The notes: a model not told the origin generated them from the sequence alone. A DNA stretch of 64,000 nt from Paradesertivirga superstes (GCF_037622515.1 NZ_JBBJCN010000002.1:496001-560000); one strand, 5' to 3'; counted from the stretch's first letter, positions 1-9,179 are shown. Made by a program: numbers and translations.

Positions 1-1140
1 AAATTTAATCTAATTGATACAACCATTGCGCTTAACCTGGCGTTTTTGGTAAACGCATCAATTCTTATACTTGCAGCTACAGCTTTTTATAAACATGGTT
101 TTTTTGAGGTTGCAGAAATTCAGGATGCCTATAAATTACTTGAAAATATTTTTGGTTCGCTGGCCCCTACCCTTTTTGCTGTTGCGCTAATCGCCTCCGG
201 ACAGAGCTCGACAATAACAGGCACCCTCGCTGGACAAATTGTAATGGAAGGCCATCTGAATCTGCGTATTGCGCCCTGGATAAGAAGACTAATTACCAGG
301 CTTTTAGCAATTACTCCCTGTCTTTTCACCATACTTTATTTCGGTGAAGATTCTTTGGGTGAGTTATTGGTGCTAAGTCAGGTGGTTTTGAGTTTACAAT
401 TAGGGTTTGCGATCATACCCCTTATACACTTTACCTCCAGTAAAAAATTAATGAAAGATTTTGCAATAAAACCCTGGGTGAAAGTTCTTGCCTGGATAAG
501 TGCATTTATTATTGTTGGATTGAACGTAAAACTCGTATATGAAGAAATTTATGGCTGGATAATAAGCACCAATAATGCCTGGTGGATCTACGTTTTTGTT
601 TTGCCTGCAACTCTAGCCATTGGATTCCTGATGCTATATGTTTTAATATCACCGCTTGTGAAAAAACCTAAAGCACCTTTAAGTAATCTGCCCCACGGAG
701 AAGCACTTGAAATTGAAGAAGTTGGCAGAATTTCATATTCAAGTATCGGAATACCGGTCGATTTTTCGATAAATGACAGAAATACTATCAGGCATGCGCT
801 TATTCAGGGGGGAAAATCGGCTAATTACTATCTTATTCATATAGTTGAAACCGCAGGAGCCAGATATCATGGTGACGAGGTTATGGATTATGAAACACAA
901 ATCGACACCAATAACCTGGAAAAATACAAGCTGAACCTTATAGAGCTGGGATATAAAGCCCATATTTTAATTGGATATGGTAATGCGGCGAATGCCATTG
1001 CTTCACTTACAGAAAAAAACGGACTTGATTTACTGGTTATGGGTGCACATGGCCATAAGGGAATTAGTGACTGGATTTTCGGAACTACTTTAGACTCTGT
1101 AAGGCATAAAGTTCATATTCCTGTATTGATAGTTCGGTAA
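1..1140 (+). CDS. mntH: Mn2+/divalent metal transporter, NRAMP family, fused to a C-terminal universal stress domain (5' end outside the window)
   Basis: The frame is open from base 1, so the gene starts upstream; 379 residues are visible. Residues 1-225 are the C-terminal half of an NRAMP transporter, with a DTTIALNLAFLVNA segment, the GQSSTITGTLAGQIVMEG helix typical of the family, and about six membrane helices. NRAMP proteins import Mn2+/Fe2+ with protons across the inner membrane. Residues ~240-379 form a UspA domain whose end carries an intact nucleotide-binding pattern G-x2-G-x9-G-T (GAHG...GTT). The cytoplasmic Usp tail is an addition to the usual NRAMP length and may sense nucleotide. 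The gene lies close to a TonB receptor and an MntR-like regulator, which supports Mn as the substrate. The family is certain; metal preference is inferred. Confidence 0.9.
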   Translation, partial: KFNLIDTTIALNLAFLVNASILILAATAFYKHGFFEVAEIQDAYKLLENIFGSLAPTLFAVALIASGQSSTITGTLAGQIVMEGHLNLRIAPWIRRLITRLLAITPCLFTILYFGEDSLGELLVLSQVVLSLQLGFAIIPLIHFTSSKKLMKDFAIKPWVKVLAWISAFIIVGLNVKLVYEEIYGWIISTNNAWWIYVFVLPATLAIGFLMLYVLISPLVKKPKAPLSNLPHGEALEIEEVGRISYSSIGIPVDFSINDRNTIRHALIQGGKSANYYLIHIVETAGARYHGDEVMDYETQIDTNNLEKYKLNLIELGYKAHILIGYGNAANAIASLTEKNGLDLLVMGAHGHKGISDWIFGTTLDSVRHKVHIPVLIVR

Positions 1141-1573
1141 TGATAACGATAGTTTCCCTCCTGTTTGATTCCTGGTGCCATTGAAATTTGAAAAGCAAAT
1201 AGAAAGTAAGAATCGGCGCTTCCTAATAATTTCTTTGGTAGAGGTAATAGCTCTATAACAAGGACAATAATTTATCAAAGCGATAGAGTTCCATCAGGTT
1301 GAACCTGGTGTACATTTTATTTCAAAAAACCTTTGCATTAAAAAAAAATATTCCCTTACTGATATCATTCTCGGGTAAAACTTTTCCAGGGGACACGGAA
1401 TAGCTAATACACGAGTGATTTACGCTTCACAGAGTTTATAGAATAAAGTAATGGTTGATAAATTGCGACGCGACTTTCATATCAAACATCAAGGTCCCGT
1501 ATATTTTACTATACGAGACCTTACTGGTTCTCCGTTTCAATCCAGAGCACTATTATGGATGCTATAATTTCCT
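1141..1573. other. 433-bp intergenic gap between convergent mntH and the TonB receptor
   Basis: No convincing coding sequence or tRNA is visible. It holds a 13-bp near-perfect inverted repeat (1491-1503 with 1510-1522) and an A-run near 1341-1349. The remainder is AT-rich without recognisable structure. Confidence 0.5.
1491..1522. terminator. Hairpin between convergent genes, possible bidirectional terminator
   Basis: Left arm 1491-1503 and right arm 1510-1522 pair over 13 bp with one G-U-type mismatch, around a 6-base loop. It lies between convergent mntH and the TonB receptor. No clear T-run follows on either strand, so termination is an inference from position. Confidence 0.4.
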
Positions 1574-3829
1574 CTACTTTAAAACATATCTCAATCCAAA
1601 AAAACCTCTGATTCCTTGATTTGGAGCATACATATATGTGGGATCAAAAGTAAGGGCATAGGGATTAGATCCTGTCGCCATCACCTGACCATCTGATTCA
1701 TACTCAACTTCTTTATCAAAAGGATCGTTAGTCCTCGCAATTATAAATGGATTTCTTCTGATTGGAGTCCAGTTAAGTAAGTTTTTCACTCCCCCATAAA
1801 ATTCAATCTTTTTAAAACCAGAAAAAGTAAACTGAATATTCTGGATACTCCAAACCGGAGAGTTTTTTTCCCGTGGATCAAGACCTCCAAGTGTTGGGAG
1901 AGCCATCGGTCCATATATATTGCCGGTATAATCTACTGCCAATTTCAAATCCTTAATTGGATATGATACAGACCATGTGCCCATCCAGGGTTCAGTCAGC
2001 AATTGTTTTGCTTTAATATCATTCTCCTTGCTATAAACATCCATTAATGTAGCGCCCAGCAAGAACTTTAGCCCGCTAGAATATGCAAGGTCAACATTTG
2101 CACTTACCCCCTTCGAAATTGCAAATCCATTAAGATTATCATAAATAATTTTATTCGGGTCGGTTTGATAGTCAGCAATAATCCGATTATTAAATCGTGT
2201 AAACCAGGCAGAGCCATCAAAAGAAAGAATATTATCTCCCCTCGTTATTATCTTTTTCAAAAAGTTAAGGTTTACATTAAAGGTCTTTTCAGGTTTCAGC
2301 TCTTCTTTAATTTCAACAGTTCTTGCACCTGTTAATGCCGCATGGTCTTCAGTAAATAAGTTCACAATACGAAAACCCGTTCCGGCATTCAGCCTTAGAA
2401 TAGTATTAGCATCAGCTTTCCATTTATAAGCAAACCTCGGAGTGAAAATATTGCCATGATTTGAATTATAATCATAGCGAAGACCCAAAAGAACGTTGTG
2501 CTTATCGTGCAGTTTAATTTCATCTTGTAAAAAAACACCTGGTAGCCAGGTTTCGTCGGCTTTTTGAGAAGTTGCTTGTGTATTATCATCATAAAAAGTG
2601 TACCTGGTAGCTATTCCGGCTAATAAATCATGACGGTGGATTTTTTTGTCCCAGGTAAGCTGACTAAATGCCACATGTTGTGATGCGATATAAGAAGTTG
2701 TTCCATAAACTGAATTCTGCTGATGATTGTTATAAGAAAATGAAACCAATAGCTTCTCCTTAACCGGAAGCTGATATGCTCCAAGCATTTCCCATCTTTT
2801 GGTGAAGATACTCTCACCGTATTTTACGTTTCCTCCTCTGTAGTTGCGGTTCCAGCTCATATCACCACCCCACCTGTCTTCATAAAAATATCGTCCGGCA
2901 AGTGAAAACAAGCGATTTTCGTTTCGTTCAAATATCCATTTTTGAAACAGAGAGATTCTGTGCTGTAAGGTTACATCAGTGAAATTATCACCATTATTAT
3001 CAACAGGATTTTGGTAATTATAATAGTTGAGTCCGCTTAATGCTGTTGCCTTACCAGCGTTAAACTTGAATCCTATATCTGTATTTATCTCGTTCCAATT
3101 CGTTGAAAACACATCAGCAGAAAAAACAGGAGCATTCTTTGGCGATTTGGTAATAATATTGATCAAACCACCTACCGCTTCAGAACCGTAAAGTGAGGAA
3201 GCGGGTCCTTTAACAATTTCTACCCGTTCGATTAAAGAGTTAGGAATGCCTGACAAACCATAAACAGTCGACAAACTACTTACCAATGGCATTCCATCAA
3301 TTAATACCATTGTATAGGGCCCTTCCAGACCGTTAATATGAATATCTCCCGTATTACAAACATTGCAGTTTAACTGAGGTCTTACCCCGTTAACATTTTG
3401 CAAAGCATCAAAAATCGATGGAGTTGGATTTTTTCTAAAAAAAGTGTGATTATATATTTCTACCGGAACAGGACTCTCCAGCCGGCTGACTTCCTTCAAT
3501 GTTCCTGTAATAACAACTTCGTTCAAATTCGTTTCAGATTTCAACTCTATATCAACAACCTTTAATGTATCATTTTCATTAATACTAATAGATTTAAACA
3601 GTGTCTTGTATCCGACCGAGGCGACGCGCAATATAAATTTCCCTGATTTTCCCACTTCTATACTATACCTTCCTGCACTATCAGTTGACTTAATAAGATT
3701 TAATTCTGAGATTTTTATGGAAGCCTCTGATACAGGAATGCCGTTACTATTTACTGTTCCGGTAATGGTTTGCGAATACAAATGATTCGTAATCAGCATT
3801 AAAAGAACAAATCCAACAAAGTTTTTCAT
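1574..3829 (-). CDS. TonB-dependent outer-membrane receptor, probable metal (Mn?) uptake
   Basis: The 751-residue protein has a signal peptide (1-20), a CarboxypepD-reg-like domain (~21-100), a TonB-box-like EVVITGT stretch near 104-110, a plug domain (~115-240) and a 22-strand-type barrel to the C-terminus. The plug contains an unusual C155-x2-C158 pair, followed by GDIHINGLEG and a LIDGMPLVSSLSTVYGLSG loop. Such receptors import scarce ligands across the outer membrane using ExbBD/TonB energy. It is divergent from an MntR-like regulator and its promoter contains a DtxR-type palindrome; the nearby mntH supplies a matching inner-membrane importer. This supports a metal ligand, probably manganese, but the sequence alone does not prove it. 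Confidence 0.85.
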   Translation of the reverse strand: MKNFVGFVLLMLITNHLYSQTITGTVNSNGIPVSEASIKISELNLIKSTDSAGRYSIEVGKSGKFILRVASVGYKTLFKSISINENDTLKVVDIELKSETNLNEVVITGTLKEVSRLESPVPVEIYNHTFFRKNPTPSIFDALQNVNGVRPQLNCNVCNTGDIHINGLEGPYTMVLIDGMPLVSSLSTVYGLSGIPNSLIERVEIVKGPASSLYGSEAVGGLINIITKSPKNAPVFSADVFSTNWNEINTDIGFKFNAGKATALSGLNYYNYQNPVDNNGDNFTDVTLQHRISLFQKWIFERNENRLFSLAGRYFYEDRWGGDMSWNRNYRGGNVKYGESIFTKRWEMLGAYQLPVKEKLLVSFSYNNHQQNSVYGTTSYIASQHVAFSQLTWDKKIHRHDLLAGIATRYTFYDDNTQATSQKADETWLPGVFLQDEIKLHDKHNVLLGLRYDYNSNHGNIFTPRFAYKWKADANTILRLNAGTGFRIVNLFTEDHAALTGARTVEIKEELKPEKTFNVNLNFLKKIITRGDNILSFDGSAWFTRFNNRIIADYQTDPNKIIYDNLNGFAISKGVSANVDLAYSSGLKFLLGATLMDVYSKENDIKAKQLLTEPWMGTWSVSYPIKDLKLAVDYTGNIYGPMALPTLGGLDPREKNSPVWSIQNIQFTFSGFKKIEFYGGVKNLLNWTPIRRNPFIIARTNDPFDKEVEYESDGQVMATGSNPYALTFDPTYMYAPNQGIRGFFGLRYVLK

Positions 3830-3853
3830 ATCTAACTATCAAAATAAGATCAA

Positions 3854-3884
3854 CAAAACTATAAAAATTAGACGAGCCTAACAA
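3854..3884 (-). promoter_or_regulatory. Promoter of the TonB receptor with embedded metal-regulator operator
   Basis: Read on the minus strand there is a -33 TTG (3882-3884), a 20-bp spacer and a perfect Bacteroidota -7 element TAGTTTTG (3854-3861). The spacer holds the palindrome TTAGacgagcCTAA (3868-3881). A DtxR/MntR dimer bound there would block polymerase. Confidence 0.7.
3868..3881. promoter_or_regulatory. Candidate MntR/DtxR-family operator
   Basis: The sequence TTAGACGAGCCTAA is an imperfect 14-bp palindrome with TTAG/CTAA ends, like the core of known DtxR/IdeR boxes. It sits between the -33 and -7 elements of the receptor and just upstream of the mntR -7 element, so one site could control both genes. 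Confidence 0.6.
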
Positions 3885-3887
3885 TTT

Positions 3888-3895
3888 TAATTTTG
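3888..3895 (+). promoter_or_regulatory. -7 element of the mntR-like gene
   Basis: TAATTTTG matches TAnnTTTG, 22 bases before the ATG. No TTG is visible at the -33 distance. Confidence 0.45.
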
Positions 3896-3917
3896 TTTTT
3901 TTATTACTTTTATAGCC

Positions 3918-4574
3918 ATGCTGTCGTTTACAGAAGAAAACTATTTAAAAGCGCTGCTCCATTTGACTATGGAGATTGAGGATAAAGTGGAGGCCGGAAC
4001 AAACGAGCTCGCTTTTTTTCTGGGTGTTAAACCCGCAACGGCCACAGATATGCTGAAAAAGCTTAAGGAGAAAAAGTTAATTGATTATGAAAAATATGGA
4101 AAGATCTCTCTGTCGGAAAGTGGCCGGAAAAAAGCAATAGAGATTTTAAGGAAACACCGGTTGTGGGAAACGTTCCTTTATGAAAAGCTGGAGTTCACAT
4201 GGGATGAAGTACACGAAGTAGCAGAACAACTGGAACATATACATTCGCCCAAATTAGTTGATAAACTCGACAAGTTTTTAGGCTTTCCTGAATTTGACCC
4301 GCACGGTGATGCAATCCCAAATGCCAAAGGAGAATTAAAACAATCGTCGAAGAAAACTCTTTCTGAAGTAGAAACCGGAGGCAGCTGCAAAATGGTAGCT
4401 GTAAAAGATAATACCGCCGCTTTTTTACAATATGTGAGTCAACTAAACCTGGGTATTGATACCCCAATTAAAGTTGTATCCAGACAAGCTTTTGATGGCT
4501 CGATGGAAATTATGATAAGTGGTACTAAAATCATGGTATCTCAAAAATTTGCAGAAAATATCCTGATTGTGTAA
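3918..4574 (+). CDS. mntR: Metal-dependent transcriptional regulator, DtxR/MntR family
   Basis: The 218-residue protein has an N-terminal winged helix (1-75), a metal-binding dimerisation domain (76-145) and a FeoA/SH3-like C-terminal domain (~150-218). Aligning by eye to DtxR, H80, E84, H99, E106 and H107 match DtxR H79, E83, H98, E105 and H106. The DtxR Cys102 position is E103, the residue type that MntR uses at this place, which favours Mn2+ over Fe2+. Metal-bound dimers normally repress uptake genes. It is divergent from the TonB receptor and shares the palindrome at 3868-3881. smpB follows 23 bp downstream. The family is clear; metal choice is inferred. Confidence 0.85.
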   Translation: MLSFTEENYLKALLHLTMEIEDKVEAGTNELAFFLGVKPATATDMLKKLKEKKLIDYEKYGKISLSESGRKKAIEILRKHRLWETFLYEKLEFTWDEVHEVAEQLEHIHSPKLVDKLDKFLGFPEFDPHGDAIPNAKGELKQSSKKTLSEVETGGSCKMVAVKDNTAAFLQYVSQLNLGIDTPIKVVSRQAFDGSMEIMISGTKIMVSQKFAENILIV

Positions 4575-4597
4575 AAAAAGGACTGCACCCAATCAAA

Positions 4598-5047
4598 ATG
4601 AAGAACGATTTAAACGTTAAGAATAAAAAAGCTTATTTCGAATATTATATACTCGAAACATTTACTGCCGGATTGCAATTACTGGGAACCGAAATCAAGT
4701 CGATCAGGGAAGGCAAGGTAAATATAAACGATGCTTTCTGTACTTTTTTAAACGATAAACTATATGTAAGGAATATGCATATAGCGGAATACTCTCATGG
4801 TTCTTTTTATAATCACGAGCAAAAACGCGACAGAGCTTTGCTATTAAATAAAAAGGAGTTGAGGAAACTTAGGGATAAAGGAGAAGAGAAAGGATTTACA
4901 ATTGTTCCATTGCGTTTATTCATCAGTGACAGGGGTTTTGCGAAATTAGAGATTGGCATGGCTCAGGGTAAAAAGTTATTCGATAAACGCGATACGATTA
5001 AAGACAGAGAGAGTAAAATTGAATTAAGCAGGGTGTTAAAAAGTTAA
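4598..5047 (+). CDS. smpB: SsrA-binding protein SmpB
   Basis: The 149-residue protein has the family length and the diagnostic LLGTEIKSIREGKVNI and YSHGSFYNHEQKRDR blocks. SmpB binds tmRNA and places it in the A site of stalled ribosomes for trans-translation and tagging of the unfinished peptide. The C-terminal tail is short and basic (KDRESKIELSRVLKS), as expected for the part that enters the mRNA channel. The ATG at 4598 is the only sensible start. It lies 23 bp after the mntR-like gene, so both may share a transcript, but their functions are unrelated. Confidence 0.97.
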   Translation: MKNDLNVKNKKAYFEYYILETFTAGLQLLGTEIKSIREGKVNINDAFCTFLNDKLYVRNMHIAEYSHGSFYNHEQKRDRALLLNKKELRKLRDKGEEKGFTIVPLRLFISDRGFAKLEIGMAQGKKLFDKRDTIKDRESKIELSRVLKS

Positions 5048-5106
5048 ACCTGGCCTTTAGTGCTTAGTTGTTCAGCAACTCGTTCAAATAAATTTCAATA
5101 TTGATA

Positions 5107-5146
5107 GTCCCGAAATACCTGCCCGATGCAGGCGGAAATTCGGGAC
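5107..5146. terminator. Compound hairpin between convergent smpB and pcm
   Basis: A perfect 8-bp outer stem (5107-5114 with 5139-5146, GTCCCGAA/TTCGGGAC) encloses an inner stem (5118-5122 with 5128-5132, CCTGC/GCAGG). It is much more GC-rich than its surroundings. No T-run follows. It could stop transcription from both sides or be a dispersed palindromic repeat. Confidence 0.5.
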
Positions 5147-5158
5147 ACAGTTAACTCC

Positions 5159-5818
5159 CTACCATGCTTTGTCGCCAACCAGGGGAACAAAACGAAAGGT
5201 ATCCAGCTCAATTTTCTCATAGTCATTTTCACTCACCCGGAAAACAGTTACCATCTTTTGAGAATTTTCATCCCCTACCGGGATGACGCACACGCCACCG
5301 ATCTTTAATTGCTTTAATAAATCTTCGGGAACAAATGGAGCCCCTGCAGTAACCAGAATTTTATCATATGGAGCGTGCTGAGGAATTCCCCTGGAACCAT
5401 CTCCCAGGAAAAACTCCGGAGAATATTTCATTTTTTTCAAGAATAGCTTAGCGCGTTCAAAAAGTTTTTCCTGTCGCTCGATAGTGTAAACTTTAGCTTT
5501 TAGCTCCAGCAAAACACAGGTTTGATACCCAGACCCGGTGCCGATTTCCAAAACTTTATCGCCGGGTTTTATATGAAGCAGTTGAGTTTGATAAGCCACC
5601 GTATAGGGCTGAGATATGGTTTGCCCCTCACCTATCGGGAAAGCGATATCTTTATAAGCCTGGTGCCAGAAGGTTTCGTCAAAAAAGTAATGTCTCGGAA
5701 CATTTTCAATGGCTTTTAAAACACTTTCATCCTCAATTTTTCGCTCATTTCTAAGAAATGCGACTAATTTTTTTCGTGCCCCTTGCTCGCGATAATTATC
5801 AATAAATTTATATGACAT
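5159..5818 (-). CDS. pcm: Protein-L-isoaspartate O-methyltransferase
   Basis: The 219-residue protein has the PCMT-family SAM motif VLEIGTGSGYQT, preceded by a GEGQTISQPY substrate loop and followed by a DGSRGIPQHAPYDKILVTAGAP block. It uses S-adenosylmethionine to methylate isoaspartyl residues in damaged proteins, starting their repair in the cytosol. The ATG at 5818 gives the usual family length. It stands alone, convergent with smpB across a hairpin at 5107-5146. Confidence 0.95.
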   Translation of the reverse strand: MSYKFIDNYREQGARKKLVAFLRNERKIEDESVLKAIENVPRHYFFDETFWHQAYKDIAFPIGEGQTISQPYTVAYQTQLLHIKPGDKVLEIGTGSGYQTCVLLELKAKVYTIERQEKLFERAKLFLKKMKYSPEFFLGDGSRGIPQHAPYDKILVTAGAPFVPEDLLKQLKIGGVCVIPVGDENSQKMVTVFRVSENDYEKIELDTFRFVPLVGDKAW

Positions 5819-5952
5819 TGTTTTACAAAAATAAGCTTTGAAAGCATATCATTGCTCTAAACGATTAAGATAATTTGTCACTCAATATCTTGATTTATTA
5901 AATTGCAGGACACTAAGAACTTTTATTACTTTTACGACGTAGCTCTCAAAGT

Positions 5953-6693
5953 ATGAAGAAATCTTTACTCATTTTATTTTCTGTTGTATCCCTGTCTTTA
6001 CAGGCCCAAATAACCAGGATCGATACAGTTAATACGTCAAACATTAAATTAAATACATCTCAATTTAAAAATCCCCGGCTATTCATGTATACCATTGGTA
6101 TAAAAGCATATAGCCTTGAAGAATTCCCCAAAGTTTTAAACCAGGTAAATTCGAACGATTATACCACTACAAAAATGAGTGGTATTTTTGTTAAATTAAA
6201 TGACAATCAGATAAGTTACCGGATTTCAGGAAACTTCTATTCCGATGATATATCTTTTAAAAACGAATGCGAAGAATGTGAAGAGGCTCAGGGCAAGCTA
6301 AAGGATTTTTCTGCTAAAATCGGATTCGAGAAAAATTTTATTTATGGAATGATACAACCGTATCTTGCTTTTGATTTGGGTTATAGAAGAAATGCCTTTG
6401 ATGGGAAAGTTCAAAATGCTTCCACGATAAATTACACAAATCCTTACGAAATAAACTCGTTAAAAAACGGCTTAATAATGTCTCCAAATTTTGGATTAAA
6501 ATTCAATCCGGTTAACCATCTCACTTTAGCTATTGAAACAGGTATAGGCTTACTATATAGCTATGAAAAACAGGAAAGAATTTATCAGGATGCTAACCGT
6601 ACGCGTACCTTTAGTGAATTCAGAAAATGGGAATTCCTTTTAAATCCTGTCAGTATGTTTTCTGTTCAGTATAATTTCGGGGTAACTTATTAA
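5953..6693 (+). CDS. Secreted protein of unknown function, probable small outer-membrane barrel
   Basis: The 246-residue protein starts with a clear signal peptide ending LQAQ (about residues 1-19). The rest alternates polar and aromatic residues in short strands, with glycine turns such as YLAFDLGYRRN and NFGLKFNP, and ends in an aromatic-rich strand (SVQYNFGVTY) typical of outer-membrane beta-barrels. A C-x2-C pair occurs near residue 94 (ECEECEE). I do not recognise a named family. It is convergent with priA, only 5 bp apart. A TACTTTTA -7-like element lies about 20 bases before the ATG. Confidence 0.7.
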   Translation: MKKSLLILFSVVSLSLQAQITRIDTVNTSNIKLNTSQFKNPRLFMYTIGIKAYSLEEFPKVLNQVNSNDYTTTKMSGIFVKLNDNQISYRISGNFYSDDISFKNECEECEEAQGKLKDFSAKIGFEKNFIYGMIQPYLAFDLGYRRNAFDGKVQNASTINYTNPYEINSLKNGLIMSPNFGLKFNPVNHLTLAIETGIGLLYSYEKQERIYQDANRTRTFSEFRKWEFLLNPVSMFSVQYNFGVTY

Positions 6694-6698
6694 GTTTA

Positions 6699-9179
6699 TT
6701 AATAGGGGTCAACATCTACCTGCACAAAGGCTCCTTTATTAAGTTTGTTCGTTTCCATGTTAAGTAATACAGAATGAAGAAACTCTTTAACCTTTGCGAT
6801 TGAAATACCATTTCGCTCAACTTTTATATAAATAGTTTTGATATAATAGTTTCTAATCCTGCTTATCAAAGGTTCTTCCGGACCTAAAACTCTTTTTCCA
6901 AGAGTTGATTTAAGCTCCTGAGAAAGTCTGAAGGCGATATCGTATAACAAGGAAGAATCTTTATGTTTAATATCCAGCCTTATTAATCGAAATAAAGGAG
7001 GATATAAAAATGTTTTGCGCTCTGATATTTCGCGATTGAACATGCTTTCAAAATCATTAGTAATAACCTGCTCTATGACCCGGTGTGCTGGATTGAATGT
7101 TTGAATCACCACTTTGCCAACCTTATCACGCCTCCCAGCCCGCCCCGCAACCTGCGATAATAGCTGAAAACTTCTTTCATAAGCTCTGAAATCAGGATAA
7201 TTCAACAAACTGTCAGCATTTATAATCCCGATTACGGTTACATTTCCAAAATCAAGACCCTTGGCGACCATTTGTGTGCCAACTAAAACATCAATTTTAG
7301 AATCTTCAAAATCTGCAATAAGCTTTTGAAAGCTATTTTTTGAGCGGGTGGCATCCAAATCCATCCGGGCAATTCTTGCTTCAGGAATTATAAACTGCAG
7401 GTCTTCCTCAATTCTTTCGGTACCAAATCCCTTTTGTTCTATGTGGGTCGAACCGCAGGCCGGGCACCGGGCTATTGTTTCCTGTTTGTAACCGCAATAA
7501 TGGCAATGCAACTTCCCGCTGCTCTTGTGATAGGTTAAACTTACATCACAATTAATACATTTAGGTAAATATCCGCAGGTTCGGCAAAGCAAAATCGGGG
7601 TATAACCTCTTCTGTTTTGAAACAGAATCACCTGCTCTTTATTTTCCAGGGCAAGTTTTATTTCATTAATCAGGACACTGGTAAAGTTTGACTGAATAGT
7701 TTTCTTATTTGTTTCATCAGTTATACTGACGATTTCAATTTGAGGAAGTTGCGCAACTCCGAAGCGTTCTTTCAATTCTATCAACCCATACTTCCCTGTT
7801 TTAACATTAAAATAGCTCTCAAGGGATGGTGTAGCCGAACCTAATAAGACTTTGGCCTGATGTACCTGTGAAAGATAAATTGCTGTATCACGGGCATGAT
7901 AACGTGGCGCCGGATCATATTGCTTGTAGGAAGCCTCATGCTCTTCATCTACAATGATCAAACCTAGTTTAGAAAAAGGTAAGAAAACTGATGAGCGTGC
8001 ACCGAGAACAATATCATACTCATTTTTTAAAACTTTATTCCAAACTTCTGCACGCTCGTTGTCACTAAAGCGAGAATGATATATTCCGATTTTATTCCCG
8101 AAACATCTGCGTAAACGCTCTATCATTTGAGCTGTAAGAGCAATTTCGGGCAACAAATACAAAACTTGCTTCCCCCTTTGTACTGCCTGCTCAATTAGCT
8201 TGATATATACCTGGGTCTTCCCCGACGAAGTAATACCATGTAAGAGCACTACATCTTTAGTCAAAAAATACTGATCAATACCGTCAATAGCTTTCTGCTG
8301 AGATTCGCTTAATGAAAAATTGTCTGAAATTTCCTGTTCCTCAATTCCTAAGCGGCTAACAATTTTGTCTTCCTGTATCAGGATATCTTTTTCAATAAGC
8401 GTTTTCAAAGCCGAGCTACCACATCCCGATTCCTCAAGAATCAGGCTTTTAAGTATCTGAGGACCGGCCCTGCTTAGTTTCAAATAAGCAAGTAAAGCCT
8501 CCAGTTGCTTTGGCGCTCGTTCAAGAATCTGAAACAAGGCTTTCCTGTTTTCGGGCTCGTTATACAGATCATTTAAATAAATATATGCCTTTCTACGAGG
8601 CTTATACCGGTCTGAAATCTCCTCAGAGATATGAATAATTCCTTTTTCGAACAGGCCCTTTAATAGCGGAAAGACAGTTTTCTGACCAAGGAGACTAGCA
8701 ATATCGCTAACGCGTAGCTCGGGTTGAATTTCGAGTGCGTCGACTATCAGAAACTCCTTATCACTTAATAAGGCTTTATCATAAACAACATCTTTAAGCA
8801 GAATGATTTTAGTCTCACTGGCAAGTTTAAGCGCGGCAGGCAGAGCAGCCTGCATTACTTCCCCTATATAACACATATAATAATCTGCCATCCATTGCCA
8901 TAAATGCAACTGATTTTGATTTACGATCGGGGTTTCATCCAATACCTCGATGATATATTTAGCCTCATAAAGTAATGGGGGCTCTTCAGTTATATTTAAA
9001 ATTATCGCGGTATAAATACGGCTTTTCCCGAATTGTACGATAACCCGCTTACCTATCCCGAGACTGTCGTTAAGCGTTTGTGGAATCCGGTATGTATACG
9101 TTTTGGATATAGATAAAGGGAGAATAACTTCTACAAAATAGGTTTTCCGGTTACCCGCCCCTTCATTAAACTCAAGCAT
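6699..9179 (-). CDS. priA: Primosomal protein N', replication restart helicase
   Basis: The 826-residue protein has an N-terminal 3'-DNA-end-binding domain, Walker A GITSSGKT (315-322), the DEEH Walker B box (411-414), and a zinc-binding insert with repeated CxxC pairs (CRTCGYLPKCINC, CHYCG, CPACG) near 535-575. PriA recognises stalled forks and D-loops, unwinds the lagging strand and reloads the replicative helicase. It is longer than the E. coli protein (about 730 aa), with extra sequence between the DNA-binding and helicase parts, as is usual in Bacteroidota. Its start directly abuts the stop of the upstream DUF423 gene, so the two are probably co-transcribed. Confidence 0.96.
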   Translation of the reverse strand: MLEFNEGAGNRKTYFVEVILPLSISKTYTYRIPQTLNDSLGIGKRVIVQFGKSRIYTAIILNITEEPPLLYEAKYIIEVLDETPIVNQNQLHLWQWMADYYMCYIGEVMQAALPAALKLASETKIILLKDVVYDKALLSDKEFLIVDALEIQPELRVSDIASLLGQKTVFPLLKGLFEKGIIHISEEISDRYKPRRKAYIYLNDLYNEPENRKALFQILERAPKQLEALLAYLKLSRAGPQILKSLILEESGCGSSALKTLIEKDILIQEDKIVSRLGIEEQEISDNFSLSESQQKAIDGIDQYFLTKDVVLLHGITSSGKTQVYIKLIEQAVQRGKQVLYLLPEIALTAQMIERLRRCFGNKIGIYHSRFSDNERAEVWNKVLKNEYDIVLGARSSVFLPFSKLGLIIVDEEHEASYKQYDPAPRYHARDTAIYLSQVHQAKVLLGSATPSLESYFNVKTGKYGLIELKERFGVAQLPQIEIVSITDETNKKTIQSNFTSVLINEIKLALENKEQVILFQNRRGYTPILLCRTCGYLPKCINCDVSLTYHKSSGKLHCHYCGYKQETIARCPACGSTHIEQKGFGTERIEEDLQFIIPEARIARMDLDATRSKNSFQKLIADFEDSKIDVLVGTQMVAKGLDFGNVTVIGIINADSLLNYPDFRAYERSFQLLSQVAGRAGRRDKVGKVVIQTFNPAHRVIEQVITNDFESMFNREISERKTFLYPPLFRLIRLDIKHKDSSLLYDIAFRLSQELKSTLGKRVLGPEEPLISRIRNYYIKTIYIKVERNGISIAKVKEFLHSVLLNMETNKLNKGAFVQVDVDPY

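Noticed and set aside
1090..1278. 62-codon minus-strand frame at the end of mntH
   Set aside because: It overlaps mntH in antisense and has no recognisable start, motif or helix.
4195..4467. 90-codon frame antisense to the mntR-like gene
   Set aside because: It overlaps a certain gene, has no start signal or known protein pattern, and its composition fits a shadow frame.
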